From: Umezawaea beigongshangensis
GTDB taxonomy: Bacteria > Actinomycetota > Actinomycetes > Mycobacteriales > Pseudonocardiaceae
Assembly: GCF_016464305.1 (NCBI RefSeq)
Contig: NZ_JAEIOJ010000003.1
Location: 372,001 to 436,000, forward strand
Length of the DNA: 64,000 bases
Reading direction: 5' to 3'
The first letter of the stretch is position 1. The number at the start of each line of letters is the position of its first letter. Shown here in pieces: positions 27,019-35,045 of the stretch. A model generated the notes under the pieces. That model was given only the letters and a program-made list of their open reading frames with translations, was not told the DNA's origin and searched no databases. The position numbers and the translations under genes are program-made.

Positions 27019-28182
27019 GTGCGTCGCGAGTCCTCCCAGCCGAGGCAGAACTGGCAGCGCACCGTCTCCGACCAGGGACTCGTGTTCGGCGCCCCCGCCG
27101 CGGGGGTCAACGGCCAGCCGCGTCCCTACTGGGACGAGTCGGCCCACTACGTGTTCGAGATGAGCGAGGTCCTCTCGCTGGAGGCGGACGTCGAGCTGCT
27201 GCACAACATGTGCCTGGAGGCCGTGGACAACGTGGTGCTCACCGAGCGCTACCGCGACTTCGGCATCCAGGAGTGGCTGTGGCCGGCCATCGCGGAGTCG
27301 TGGAAGCGTCGTGATCCGCACGTCTACGGGCGGTTCGACCTGCGCTACGACGGGTCGGGTCCGGCGAAGATGCTGGAGTACAACGCGGACACGCCCACGT
27401 CGCTGCTGGAGGCGGCGGTGGTCCAGTGGAACTGGAAGACCGACGTGTTCCCCGACGACGACCAGTGGAACTCGGTGCACGAGCGGCTGGTCGAGCGGTG
27501 GGCGGAGATCAGTGCGAAGCTGCCGTCCGGTGAGCTGCACTTCACCTGGTCCACGGCCGATCCGTCGGGGGAGGACCACGTGACCGTGGCCTACCTGCAG
27601 GAGACGGCGGCCGAGGCGGGGCTGAACACGGTGGGACTGGCGATCGAGGAGATCGGCTGGGACTCGCTGCTGCGCAGGTTCGTCGACCTCGAAGAGGCGC
27701 CGATGCGCACGGTGGTGAAGCTCTACCCGTGGGAGTGGGTGGTCGACGAGCAGTTCGGCCGCTTCGCCGTGGAGACCCTGCCGGGCACGCTGTGGGTCGA
27801 GCCGCTGTGGAAGATGCTGCTGTCGAACAAGGCGCTGCTCGCGGTGCTGTGGGAGATGTACCCCGGCCACCCGAACCTGCTGCCGGCCTACCTCGACGAC
27901 CCCGGTCTGCTCACGGAGTACGTGCGCAAGCCGCGGCTGGGACGCGAGGGCGCCAACATCCAGATCGTCGCGCCGGGCTACGAGACGCAGACCACCGGGG
28001 TGTACGGCAAGGAGGGCTTCGTGTACCAGCTCTTCGACCCGCTGCCCGAGTTCGACGGCTACCGCCCGGCGCTGGGCGCGTGGGTCGTCGGCGACACCGC
28101 GGCCGGGCTCGGCATCCGCGAGACGGTCGGCCTGGTGACCGACGACGGTGCCGCGTTCGTGCCGCACCGCATCGTCGGATGA
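27019..28182 (+). CDS. glutathionylspermidine-synthase-like ATP-grasp protein (YgiC/YjfC type)
   Basis: 387 aa. Resembles the ATP-grasp synthetase domain of glutathionylspermidine synthase without the amidase: YGRFDLRYDGSGPAKMLEYN, TPTSLLEAAVVQW, VVKLYPWEW, LSNKALLAVLWEMYPGH. GTG 27019 directly abuts the preceding stop. The true substrate is unknown, and actinomycetes do not make glutathione, so glutathionylspermidine is unlikely to be the product. Acts with the flanking YgiB-like and DUF350 genes, probably in a membrane-stress cassette. Confidence 0.88.
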   Translation: MRRESSQPRQNWQRTVSDQGLVFGAPAAGVNGQPRPYWDESAHYVFEMSEVLSLEADVELLHNMCLEAVDNVVLTERYRDFGIQEWLWPAIAESWKRRDPHVYGRFDLRYDGSGPAKMLEYNADTPTSLLEAAVVQWNWKTDVFPDDDQWNSVHERLVERWAEISAKLPSGELHFTWSTADPSGEDHVTVAYLQETAAEAGLNTVGLAIEEIGWDSLLRRFVDLEEAPMRTVVKLYPWEWVVDEQFGRFAVETLPGTLWVEPLWKMLLSNKALLAVLWEMYPGHPNLLPAYLDDPGLLTEYVRKPRLGREGANIQIVAPGYETQTTGVYGKEGFVYQLFDPLPEFDGYRPALGAWVVGDTAAGLGIRETVGLVTDDGAAFVPHRIVG

Positions 28183-28270
28183 CCGACGCCCGGCGTTCCG
28201 GCCGGTCCCGTCCCCCGCACCCGTTGTCAGGCAAGATCCTCACGGCTCTGATCCCCCTTGGAGGGCACTG

Positions 28271-28726
28271 GTGAACATCACCACCATCGCACTGGAACCC
28301 GGCTTCGGGGCCGCGATCGGCAGGGGCGTCGGTGCGATCGCGCTGTACGCCGTCGTGGGGCTCCTGCTCATGGTCGTCGGTTTCTACGCCATCGACTGGA
28401 CGACGCCGGGCAAGCTGTCCGTGCTCGTCCGCACGGGTGCGCCGAACGCCGTCATCGTGACCGCGGCCGGTCTGTTCAGCATGGCGCTGATCGTGGTCGT
28501 GGCGATCTACAGCTCGGCCGGCCGGCTGGACGAGGGCCTGCTCAGCGCGCTGATCTTCGGGTTCGTCGGGATCGTGGTGCAGGTGCTGGCGGTGCGGCTG
28601 CTGGAGTGGGTGACGCGGCTGGACATCGGTCCGCTGATCGAGTCGGAGAAGTTCGCTCCGGCCAGCGTCGTCGTGGCCGCCGCGCACATCGCCCTGGGTC
28701 TCGTGGTGGCCGTCGCCATCAGCTAG
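28271..28726 (+). CDS. DUF350 membrane protein (YjfL-like)
   Basis: 151 aa with four predicted membrane helices in two similar pairs, the DUF350 layout. GTG 28271 has a GGAGGG ribosome site. DUF350, the ATP-grasp protein and a YgiB/YjfM-type protein occur together in E. coli (yjfL-yjfM-yjfC), so this is the third member of the cassette. The operon ends at the hairpin at 28746. Confidence 0.85.
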   Translation: MNITTIALEPGFGAAIGRGVGAIALYAVVGLLLMVVGFYAIDWTTPGKLSVLVRTGAPNAVIVTAAGLFSMALIVVVAIYSSAGRLDEGLLSALIFGFVGIVVQVLAVRLLEWVTRLDIGPLIESEKFAPASVVVAAAHIALGLVVAVAIS

Positions 28727-28745
28727 ACCGGGTCACCCCGCTCGT

Positions 28746-28781
28746 GGAGGGGCCGTCGCCGTTCGCGGTGGCGGCCCCTCC
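28746..28781 (+). terminator. intrinsic terminator after DUF350 cassette
   Basis: GGAGGGGCCG pairs with CGGCCCCTCC (10 bp) around a further partly paired loop, 20 bases after the DUF350 stop. Confidence 0.7.
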
Positions 28782-28808
28782 GGCGTGCCGGTCCCGGAGC
28801 GGGTGGCC

Positions 28809-28814
28809 TACCCT
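28809..28814 (+). promoter_or_regulatory. -10 TACCCT of serS (leaderless)
   Basis: TACCCT, 8 bases before GTG 28823, no ribosome site. Confidence 0.5.
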
Positions 28815-28822
28815 GATCAGTC

Positions 28823-30088
28823 GTGATCGACCTCAAGGCAGTGCGCGAGAACCCGGAAGCCGTCCGTGCGTCGCAGAGGGCGCGGGGCGAGGACTCCTCC
28901 GTGGTCGACGCCCTGCTCGCCGCGGACGAGCGCCGCCGTTCCGCCGTCTCCCGCGCCGACACCCTGCGCGGTGAGCAGAAGGCGTTCGGCAAGCAGGTCG
29001 GCCGGGCGCGCGGCGAGGAGCGCGAGGCGCTGCTCGTCCGGGGCAAGGAGCTGGCCGCCGAGGTCAAGGCCGCGGAGGCGGAGCAGCACGCCGCCGACGC
29101 CGAGCTGACCGAGCTGCACCGGGCCGTGCCGAACGTGGTGCACCCGGACGCGCCAGCCGGTGGCGAGGACGACTACGTCGTCGTCAAGCACGTCGGGACG
29201 CCGCGCGAGTTCGACTTCGAGCCGCTGGACCACCTCGACCTGGGCACGCGGCTGGGCGCGATCGACGTGGAGCGCGGCGCGAAGGTCGGCGGGTCGCGCT
29301 TCTACTTCCTCACCGGTGTGGGGGCGCAGCTGGAGCTGGCGCTGCTGAACATGGCCGCCGCGCAGGCGACCGCGGCCGGGTTCACCCTGATGATCACGCC
29401 GACGCTGGTGCGTCCGGAGATCATGGCGGGCACGGGCTTCCTGGGCGCGCACGCCGACGAGATCTACCGGCTGCGCGACGACGACCTGTACCTGGTGGGC
29501 ACGTCGGAGGTGCCGCTGGCCGGGTACCACGCCGACGAGATCGTGGACCTGGGCGCGGAGCACGCGCGCCGCTACGCGGGCTGGTCGTCCTGCTACCGCC
29601 GCGAGGCCGGGTCGTACGGCAGGGACACCCGCGGCATCATCCGCGTGCACCAGTTCAACAAGGTCGAGATGTTCTCCTACGTCCGCCCGGAGGACGCGGA
29701 GGCCGAGCACCTGCGCCTCCTCGCCTGGGAGGAGGAGATGCTCGCCAAGATCGAGGTGCCCTACCGGGTGATCGACACGGCGGCGGGCGACCTCGGGACG
29801 TCCGCGGCGCGCAAGTTCGACTGCGAGGCGTGGGTGCCCACGCAAGCGGCGTACCGGGAGCTGACCTCGACGTCGAACTGCACGACGTTCCAGGCGCGGC
29901 GGCTGAACATCCGCTACCGCGACGAGAACGGCAAGCCGCAGATCGCCGCGACCCTGAACGGCACCCTGGCCACGACGCGGTGGATCGTCGCGATCCTGGA
30001 GAACCACCAGCAGGCCGACGGCTCGGTGCGCGTGCCGGAGGCGCTCGTCCCGTTCGTGGGGACCGAGGTGTTCGTCCCGCGTTCCTGA
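28823..30088 (+). CDS. serS: seryl-tRNA synthetase
   Basis: 421 aa class II synthetase. An N-terminal coiled-coil arm (about 30-105) binds the long variable arm of tRNA-Ser. Motif 2 is [18 protein letters not shown] followed by [11 protein letters not shown]; motif 3 is [19 protein letters not shown]. Full length for the family. Starts at a leaderless-type GTG. Its substrate tRNA-Ser(UGA) is encoded at 60910. Confidence 0.97.
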   Translation: MIDLKAVRENPEAVRASQRARGEDSSVVDALLAADERRRSAVSRADTLRGEQKAFGKQVGRARGEEREALLVRGKELAAEVKAAEAEQHAADAELTELHRAVPNVVHPDAPAGGEDDYVVVKHVGTPREFDFEPLDHLDLGTRLGAIDVERGAKVGGSRFYFLTGVGAQLELALLNMAAAQATAAGFTLMITPTLVRPEIMAGTGFLGAHADEIYRLRDDDLYLVGTSEVPLAGYHADEIVDLGAEHARRYAGWSSCYRREAGSYGRDTRGIIRVHQFNKVEMFSYVRPEDAEAEHLRLLAWEEEMLAKIEVPYRVIDTAAGDLGTSAARKFDCEAWVPTQAAYRELTSTSNCTTFQARRLNIRYRDENGKPQIAATLNGTLATTRWIVAILENHQQADGSVRVPEALVPFVGTEVFVPRS

Positions 30089-30097
30089 GGGGACGGG

Positions 30098-31276
30098 TCA
30101 GACCAGCGACACCACGTGGCGGGCGATCTCCAGCGCGCTCGTCGCGGCCGGTGACGGCGCGTTCAGCACGTGCACCTGGTTCTCGGCGGACTGGATCAGG
30201 AAGTCGTCGACGAGGCTGCCGTCGCGCAGCATCGCCTGCGCGCGGACCCCGGAGTCGGCGCGCACCAGGTCCTCCTCGCGCACGGCGGGCACGAGCCGGG
30301 CGAGGCCGGCGGCGAAGCGCTTGCGGGAGAACGAGCGCAGCACCTCCTCCGCGCCGGTGCGGGCGAAGCGGCGGGCCAGCCGCCACGAGCCGGGGAAGCG
30401 CGCCACCTCGGCCAGGTCGCGGGCGGACACGTCGCGCCAGCGGTAGCCCTCGCGGCGCAGCGCGAGCACGGCGTTCGGCCCGGCGTGGACGCTGCCGTCG
30501 AGCATCCGGGTCAGGTGCACGCCGAGGAACGGCAGCGCCGGGTCGGGCACGGGGTAGATCAGGCCCCGGACGAGGTGGCGCCGGTCGGGGCGCAGTTCGA
30601 AGTACTCGCCGCGGAACGGCACGATCGTCGCGGCCGGGACGAGTCCGGCCAGTCGCGCCACGCGGTCGCTGTGCAGACCGGCGCAGTTGATCAGCGCGTC
30701 CGCCCGGACGACGCCCCGCGGTGTGGCGACCTCGATGCCGGTGCCGGCCGGTGACCGGCGGATCGCGAGGGCGGGGCTGTCCAGCCGCAGGTCGGCTCCG
30801 TGCTCGCCGAGCAGGCGGATCAGCGCGGCGCACACCGCGCGGTAGTCGACGACCGCGGTGCTGCGCACGTGCAGCGCGCCGACGGCCGCGACCTCGGGTT
30901 CGTGCTCGCGCGCCTGCTCGGCCGAGATCCGCTCGGCCGGGACGCCGTTGGCCTCCGCGCGCCGCGCGAGCGCGTCCAGCCGGGGCAGTTCGCCCGCGGA
31001 GGTGGCCACGACGAGCTTGCCGCACACGTCGACGGGCACGCCGTGCTCGCGGGCGAACGCGACCATCGAGGCGTTGCCCGCGATGGACATGCGGGCCTTC
31101 AGCGAGCCGGGCGCGTAGTAGAGCCCCGCGTGCACGACGTTGCTGTTGCGGCCGGTCTGGTGGGCGGCCCAGCGCGACTCCTTCTCCAGCACCGTGACCG
31201 CGTCGCCGCGCCGCGCCACCTCGCGGGCCACCGCCAGACCCACGATCCCGCCACCGATCACCACGACGTGCCGCAC
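30098..31276 (-). CDS. lhgO: L-2-hydroxyglutarate oxidase
   Basis: 392 aa FAD-dependent oxidoreductase of the DAO fold. The dinucleotide-binding motif is VVIGGGIVGLAVARE, followed by HQTGRNSNVVHAGLYY, the signature of the LhgO/L2HGDH group. Also PFRGEYFEL and PFLGVHLTR. It oxidises L-2-hydroxyglutarate to 2-oxoglutarate. GTG 31276 with a GGGGGTGG ribosome site is preferred over the longer frame. Convergent with serS, 9 bases apart. Confidence 0.9.
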   Translation of the reverse strand: MRHVVVIGGGIVGLAVAREVARRGDAVTVLEKESRWAAHQTGRNSNVVHAGLYYAPGSLKARMSIAGNASMVAFAREHGVPVDVCGKLVVATSAGELPRLDALARRAEANGVPAERISAEQAREHEPEVAAVGALHVRSTAVVDYRAVCAALIRLLGEHGADLRLDSPALAIRRSPAGTGIEVATPRGVVRADALINCAGLHSDRVARLAGLVPAATIVPFRGEYFELRPDRRHLVRGLIYPVPDPALPFLGVHLTRMLDGSVHAGPNAVLALRREGYRWRDVSARDLAEVARFPGSWRLARRFARTGAEEVLRSFSRKRFAAGLARLVPAVREEDLVRADSGVRAQAMLRDGSLVDDFLIQSAENQVHVLNAPSPAATSALEIARHVVSLV

Positions 31277-31430
31277 GCGCCACCCCCGCACCCAGGTCCG
31301 GTCTCGCAGCGTACGACCTGAAGCGGCGTCCACTCACCGTTGGTGAGTCGTGTCCGATCCGTCACCCTGATGGCCGAAGCGGGGCGGCATACTGGTCGGA
31401 CCAACCTCGCAGGGTGACAGGAGCAGGTAG

Positions 31431-31568
31431 ATGAGTTTCGCGAGCATCGTCCGTTTCACGGTGGCCACCGCTGCCGCGTCCACCCTCGCGATCCTGGCTG
31501 TGGCCCCTGTCGCCTCCGCCGGTGTCGTCAGCACCGACTCGGTGCGCATCACCAGCACCACGAACTGA
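31431..31568 (+). CDS. 45-aa secreted peptide, unknown
   Basis: A clear signal peptide: basic start (MSFASIVRF), a hydrophobic core and the cleavage site VASA-GVV (predicted after Ala30). This leaves a mature peptide of about 15 residues, GVVSTDSVRITSTTN. ATG 31431 has AGGAG 7 bases upstream, and a perfect palindromic terminator follows two bases after the stop. Codon use is typical of the genome. No family recognised. It could be a signalling or surface-active peptide. Confidence 0.7.
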   Translation: MSFASIVRFTVATAAASTLAILAVAPVASAGVVSTDSVRITSTTN

Positions 31569-31569
31569 A

Positions 31570-31597
31570 CACTCGTTCGGGTTAACCCGAACGAGTG
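31570..31597. terminator. 28-bp perfect palindrome, bidirectional terminator
   Basis: CACTCGTTCGGGTT and its exact reverse complement, 14+14 with no loop base, between the convergent secreted-peptide gene and the HAD gene. A symmetrical operator is an alternative. Confidence 0.8.
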
Positions 31598-31601
31598 AAG
31601 G

Positions 31602-32414
31602 TTAGAACCAGCGCTCCAGCACGAGGGCCACGCCGTCCTCCGTGCTGGGCGCGGTGACCTCGTCGGCTGCGGCCAGCGCCTCCGGGTGACCGCCGGACAT
31701 GGCCACGCCGTGTCCGGCCCAGCGCAGCATCGGCACGTCGTTGGGCATGTCGCCGAACGCCACCACGTCGTCCGCCCGCACGCCGTACCGCTGCGCCACG
31801 TCCGCCAGTCCGGTCGCCTTGGTGACGCCGGCCGCGGAGATCTCCACCATCCCCGAGTCGGTGGAGAACGTCACCGCGAACGCGTCCCCCAGCACCGCCT
31901 CCAGCGCCTCGGCCATCTGCCCGCTGGTCATCTCGCCGTGCTCGACCAGCAGCTTCACCGCCGGGTGGCCCAGCACCTCGGCGCGCGAGACGTCCACCTG
32001 GTCGCTGCCGGCCCACGGGTGCTGGTAGCTGTTCTCGGCGACGAACTGGCGCACGTCGTCGTCGAACGCCGTCGCGCCCACCCGCTCGGCGGCCAGCGCC
32101 GAGCCGGGCAGGGCCGAGTCCGCCGCGTCGGCGAGGTCCGACAGCTGCACCGGCTCCAGGCAGCGCTGCCACAGCACCCGGTCCGCGCCCACGTCGTAGA
32201 GCACGGCGCCGTTCGCGCACACCGCCAGCCCGTCGTGCCCCGCGCTGCGGGCCACGTCCGGCACCCAGCGCGGTGGCCGCCCGGTCACGAGCACGAACGG
32301 GGTGCCCGACTCCCGCACCCGCGCCACGGCCGCGGCCGTGCGCTCGCTCACCAGAGGGCCGAGGCCGAGCAGGGTTCCGTCAACGTCAGAGGCTACGAGC
32401 CGAGGTGCTTCCAC
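31602..32414 (-). CDS. HAD-superfamily phosphatase (Cof type)
   Basis: 270 aa. Motif I is ASDVDGTLL (nucleophile and acid Asp), motif II is LVTGRPP, the Lys is in AVKLLV, and motif IV is AFGDMPNDVPML. The C2-type cap (about 85-185) is that of the Cof/YbiV sugar-phosphate group. GTG 32414 is close behind GGAGGG; GTG 32444, ten codons upstream, is possible. Divergent from the LLM oxidoreductase. Confidence 0.9.
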   Translation of the reverse strand: MEAPRLVASDVDGTLLGLGPLVSERTAAAVARVRESGTPFVLVTGRPPRWVPDVARSAGHDGLAVCANGAVLYDVGADRVLWQRCLEPVQLSDLADAADSALPGSALAAERVGATAFDDDVRQFVAENSYQHPWAGSDQVDVSRAEVLGHPAVKLLVEHGEMTSGQMAEALEAVLGDAFAVTFSTDSGMVEISAAGVTKATGLADVAQRYGVRADDVVAFGDMPNDVPMLRWAGHGVAMSGGHPEALAAADEVTAPSTEDGVALVLERWF

Positions 32415-32459
32415 CCCTCCATCTTGCCTGGCGGGGGTGAACACCGGGGGCGCGCTCGT

Positions 32460-32465
32460 TACTGT
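32460..32465 (+). promoter_or_regulatory. -10 TACTGT of LLM gene (leaderless)
   Basis: TACTGT, 6 bases before GTG 32472. Confidence 0.5.
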
Positions 32466-32471
32466 GCGGAA

Positions 32472-33362
32472 GTGCGCATCGGGATCACCATTCTGCCGGA
32501 GGACCGCTGGTGGGCGGCCGAACCCAAGTGGCGAGCGGCGGAGGAGTTCGGCTTCGACCACGCCTGGACCTACGACCACCTCGGCTGGCGCACGCTGGTC
32601 GACGGCCCGTGGTTCGGCGCCGTGCCGACGCTGACGGCCGCCGCGACGGTCACCACGCGCATCCGCCTCGGCACGTTCGTGGCCTCGCCCAACTTCCGCC
32701 ACCCCGTGCCCTTCGCGCGTGAGCTGATGACACTGGACGACATCTCCGACGGGCGGCTGACCCTCGGCGTGGGAGCCGGTGGCGCCGGGTACGACACCCT
32801 CGTGCTGGGCGGGCAGCCGCCGGCGCCGAAGGACCGCACGGCGCGGTTCGGCGAGTTCGTCGAGCTGCTGGACCTGCTGCTCACCCGCGAGCGCACCACG
32901 TGGCGCGGGGAGCACTTCGCCGCCGTGGACGCCCGCAGCGCGCCCGGCTGCGTGCAGCGCCCCCGCATCCCGTTCGTCGTCGCCGCGAACGGCCCGAAGG
33001 CGATGGACGTCGCCGCGCGCTACGGCACCGGATGGGTGACCACCGGCGTGGAGACCGAGGACCACGAGGAGTGGTGGCGCGGTGTCGCGCGGCTCGCCGG
33101 GCGCTTCGACGAGACGCTGGCGTCGATCGAGCGCGAGCGCTCGACGGTCGACCGCTACCTGATGCTGGACTCCGCCCCGGTCTTCTCCCTGTCCAGCGCA
33201 GAGGCGTTCCGCGACGCCGTGAGCCGCTCCCGCGAACTCGGCTTCACCGACGTCGTCACGCACTGGCCGCGCGCCGACGGCGTGTACGCGGGGCGCGAGT
33301 CGGTGCTGGAACAGGTCGCCGCCGAGGTGCTGCCGGAGTTCTCCCTCACGGCTCGCGGCTGA
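32472..33362 (+). CDS. LLM-class flavin-dependent oxidoreductase
   Basis: 296 aa luciferase-like TIM barrel. Family marks are WTYDHLGW near the N-terminus, IRLGTFVASPNFRHP, ISDGRLTLGVGAGG and PFVVAANGPKAM. Members use F420 or FMN, and F420 is common in actinomycetes. The substrate is unknown. Monocistronic, leaderless-type promoter. Confidence 0.9.
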   Translation: MRIGITILPEDRWWAAEPKWRAAEEFGFDHAWTYDHLGWRTLVDGPWFGAVPTLTAAATVTTRIRLGTFVASPNFRHPVPFARELMTLDDISDGRLTLGVGAGGAGYDTLVLGGQPPAPKDRTARFGEFVELLDLLLTRERTTWRGEHFAAVDARSAPGCVQRPRIPFVVAANGPKAMDVAARYGTGWVTTGVETEDHEEWWRGVARLAGRFDETLASIERERSTVDRYLMLDSAPVFSLSSAEAFRDAVSRSRELGFTDVVTHWPRADGVYAGRESVLEQVAAEVLPEFSLTARG

Positions 33363-33498
33363 CCGGCTCGGTGAAACAGCCGCCTCGCCTGGGAGTATCT
33401 TCGGATCACGGCGACGGTGTGCGCACCTGCGGTCCGAGGCGCGGTGATTGTACGGGGGGTGACCTCCCGCCGCAGCTCAGACGGCCGGAGGTGCGTGC

Positions 33499-33504
33499 TA
33501 GCGT
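33499..33504 (+). promoter_or_regulatory. -10 TAGCGT, promoter of cell-wall glycosyltransferase operon
   Basis: GTGCTAGCGTGC gives TAGCGT about 75 bases before ATG 33580, with an untranslated leader and a good AGGAGG ribosome site. A clear -35 was not found. Confidence 0.35.
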
Positions 33505-33579
33505 GCCACGTCCGAGAGTCTGCATCTGCATCTCGGCGTCCTTCGCGACGCTGCACAGGTGCACAACACAGGAGGCTTC

Positions 33580-34626
33580 ATGCTTTCCGTGGTGATCCCC
33601 TGCTTCAACGAGGAGCAGGGGCTGGACCGCCTGAAGGAAGCCCTGGTCAAAGAGCTGAGCGAGATCACTCCTCAGTTCGAGGTGCTCCTCGTCGACGACG
33701 GCAGCAAGGACCGCACCCTGGAGGTGATGCGCCGCATCTCCTCCGAGGACCCGCGCTTCCGCTACCTCGCGCTGAGCCGGAACTTCGGCAAGGAGTCGGC
33801 CATGCTGGCCGGCCTGAGCCAGGCCGAGGGCGACGCCGTGGCGATCCTCGACGCAGACCTCCAGCACCCGCCGGAGCTGCTCGCCAAGATGCTCCCGATG
33901 CTCGACCAGGGCTACGACCAGGTGGTCGCCCGCCGCACCCGCAAGGGTGACAGCGGTGTCCGGTCGTTCATCTCGAAGTCGTACTACAAGATCATCAACC
34001 GGCTCGTCGACGTGCAGCTGGAGGACGGTGTCGGCGACTTCCGCGTGCTGAGCCGCCGCGCCGTGCGCGCGCTGCTGTCGCTCGGAGAGTACAACCGCTT
34101 CTCCAAGGGCCTGTTCTCCTGGATCGGCTTCGACACCGCCGTCATCGACTACGAGAACGTGACGCGGCAGGAGGGCGCCAGCAAGTGGTCCTTCCGCAGC
34201 CTCCTGAACTACGGCATCGACGGCGTCATCTCGTTCAACAGCCAGCCGCTGCGCATCGCCATCTACCTCGGCGGCTTCGTGACGTTCTTCGCGTTCGCCT
34301 ACACGATCTTCGTCCTGGTGGACGCGATCGTGCGCGGCAACGGCGTGCCCGGCTACGTGACCCTCGTGTCGAGCATCCTCGGCATCGGCGGGCTCCAGCT
34401 GCTGTTCCTCGGCGTGCTCGGCGAGTACCTCGGCCGCATCTACTACGAGACCAAGCGCCGGCCGCACTTCCTGCTCAAGGAGGCCAGCGTCGCCGAGACC
34501 CCGGTCACCGTGGCCCTCGGTCCCGACCTGGAGAACGAGCTGCGCGTGCGGGACGCGGTCGTCGCCCGCAACGGGCACGACGGCCAGCCCGCGTCCGCCG
34601 CCGACGACGACCGGGCCCGGTTGTGA
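33580..34626 (+). CDS. GT2 polyprenyl-phosphate glycosyltransferase (GtrB/DPM1-like)
   Basis: 348 aa. GT-A domain with SVVIPCFNEEQG, LLVDDGSKDRT, DADLQHPPE (DxD metal site) and the acceptor-side RQEGASKWSF. Two membrane helices (about 220-245 and 255-280) and a disordered Asp-rich tail follow. This group makes polyprenyl-phosphate-hexose on the cytoplasmic face. ATG 33580 is preceded by AGGAGG; GTG 33559 is a weaker alternative. GTGA overlap with the GtrA gene, its usual partner. Confidence 0.9.
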   Translation: MLSVVIPCFNEEQGLDRLKEALVKELSEITPQFEVLLVDDGSKDRTLEVMRRISSEDPRFRYLALSRNFGKESAMLAGLSQAEGDAVAILDADLQHPPELLAKMLPMLDQGYDQVVARRTRKGDSGVRSFISKSYYKIINRLVDVQLEDGVGDFRVLSRRAVRALLSLGEYNRFSKGLFSWIGFDTAVIDYENVTRQEGASKWSFRSLLNYGIDGVISFNSQPLRIAIYLGGFVTFFAFAYTIFVLVDAIVRGNGVPGYVTLVSSILGIGGLQLLFLGVLGEYLGRIYYETKRRPHFLLKEASVAETPVTVALGPDLENELRVRDAVVARNGHDGQPASAADDDRARL

Positions 34627-35045
34627 ACTTCGGTCGCATCGTCCGCTTCGCCCTGGTCGGCGTCGTCAACACGCTGACGTACTACGGGTTCTACCTCCTG
34701 CTCGGCCGGGTCCTGCCCTACTTCGCCGCGCACGTGCTGGCCTTCGTGCTCAGCATGATCGGCTCGTACTTCCTGAGCTGCTACTTCACGTTCCGCGTGA
34801 AGCCCAGCTGGAAGACGTTCTTCCTCTTCCCGCTGTCCGCCGCGTCGAACTTCGTCATCACGTCGGTCGGCCTGTGGCTGCTGGTCGAACTGCTGCACAT
34901 GAACGAGACCGTCGCGCCGCTGGTCGCCGCGGCCGTCGCCGTGCCGATCACGTTCGTCGTCGCCCAGTTCATCTTCCACGGCAGGGGCGGCTTCTCGCCC
35001 GTCCCCGCCGAGGAGCCCGCCGAGCCGCAGGAGACCGTCCGGTGA
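34623..35045 (+). CDS. GtrA-family membrane protein
   Basis: 140 aa, four membrane helices. The GtrA pattern begins with IVRFALVGVVNTLTYYGFYL and has SYFLSCYFTFR. GtrA proteins are thought to flip or present polyprenyl-phosphate sugars, and the mycobacterial homologue Rv3789 works in arabinogalactan assembly. It overlaps its neighbours on both sides (GTGA), so it is translated with the GT2 and the large membrane protein. Confidence 0.88.
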   Translation: MNFGRIVRFALVGVVNTLTYYGFYLLLGRVLPYFAAHVLAFVLSMIGSYFLSCYFTFRVKPSWKTFFLFPLSAASNFVITSVGLWLLVELLHMNETVAPLVAAAVAVPITFVVAQFIFHGRGGFSPVPAEEPAEPQETVR

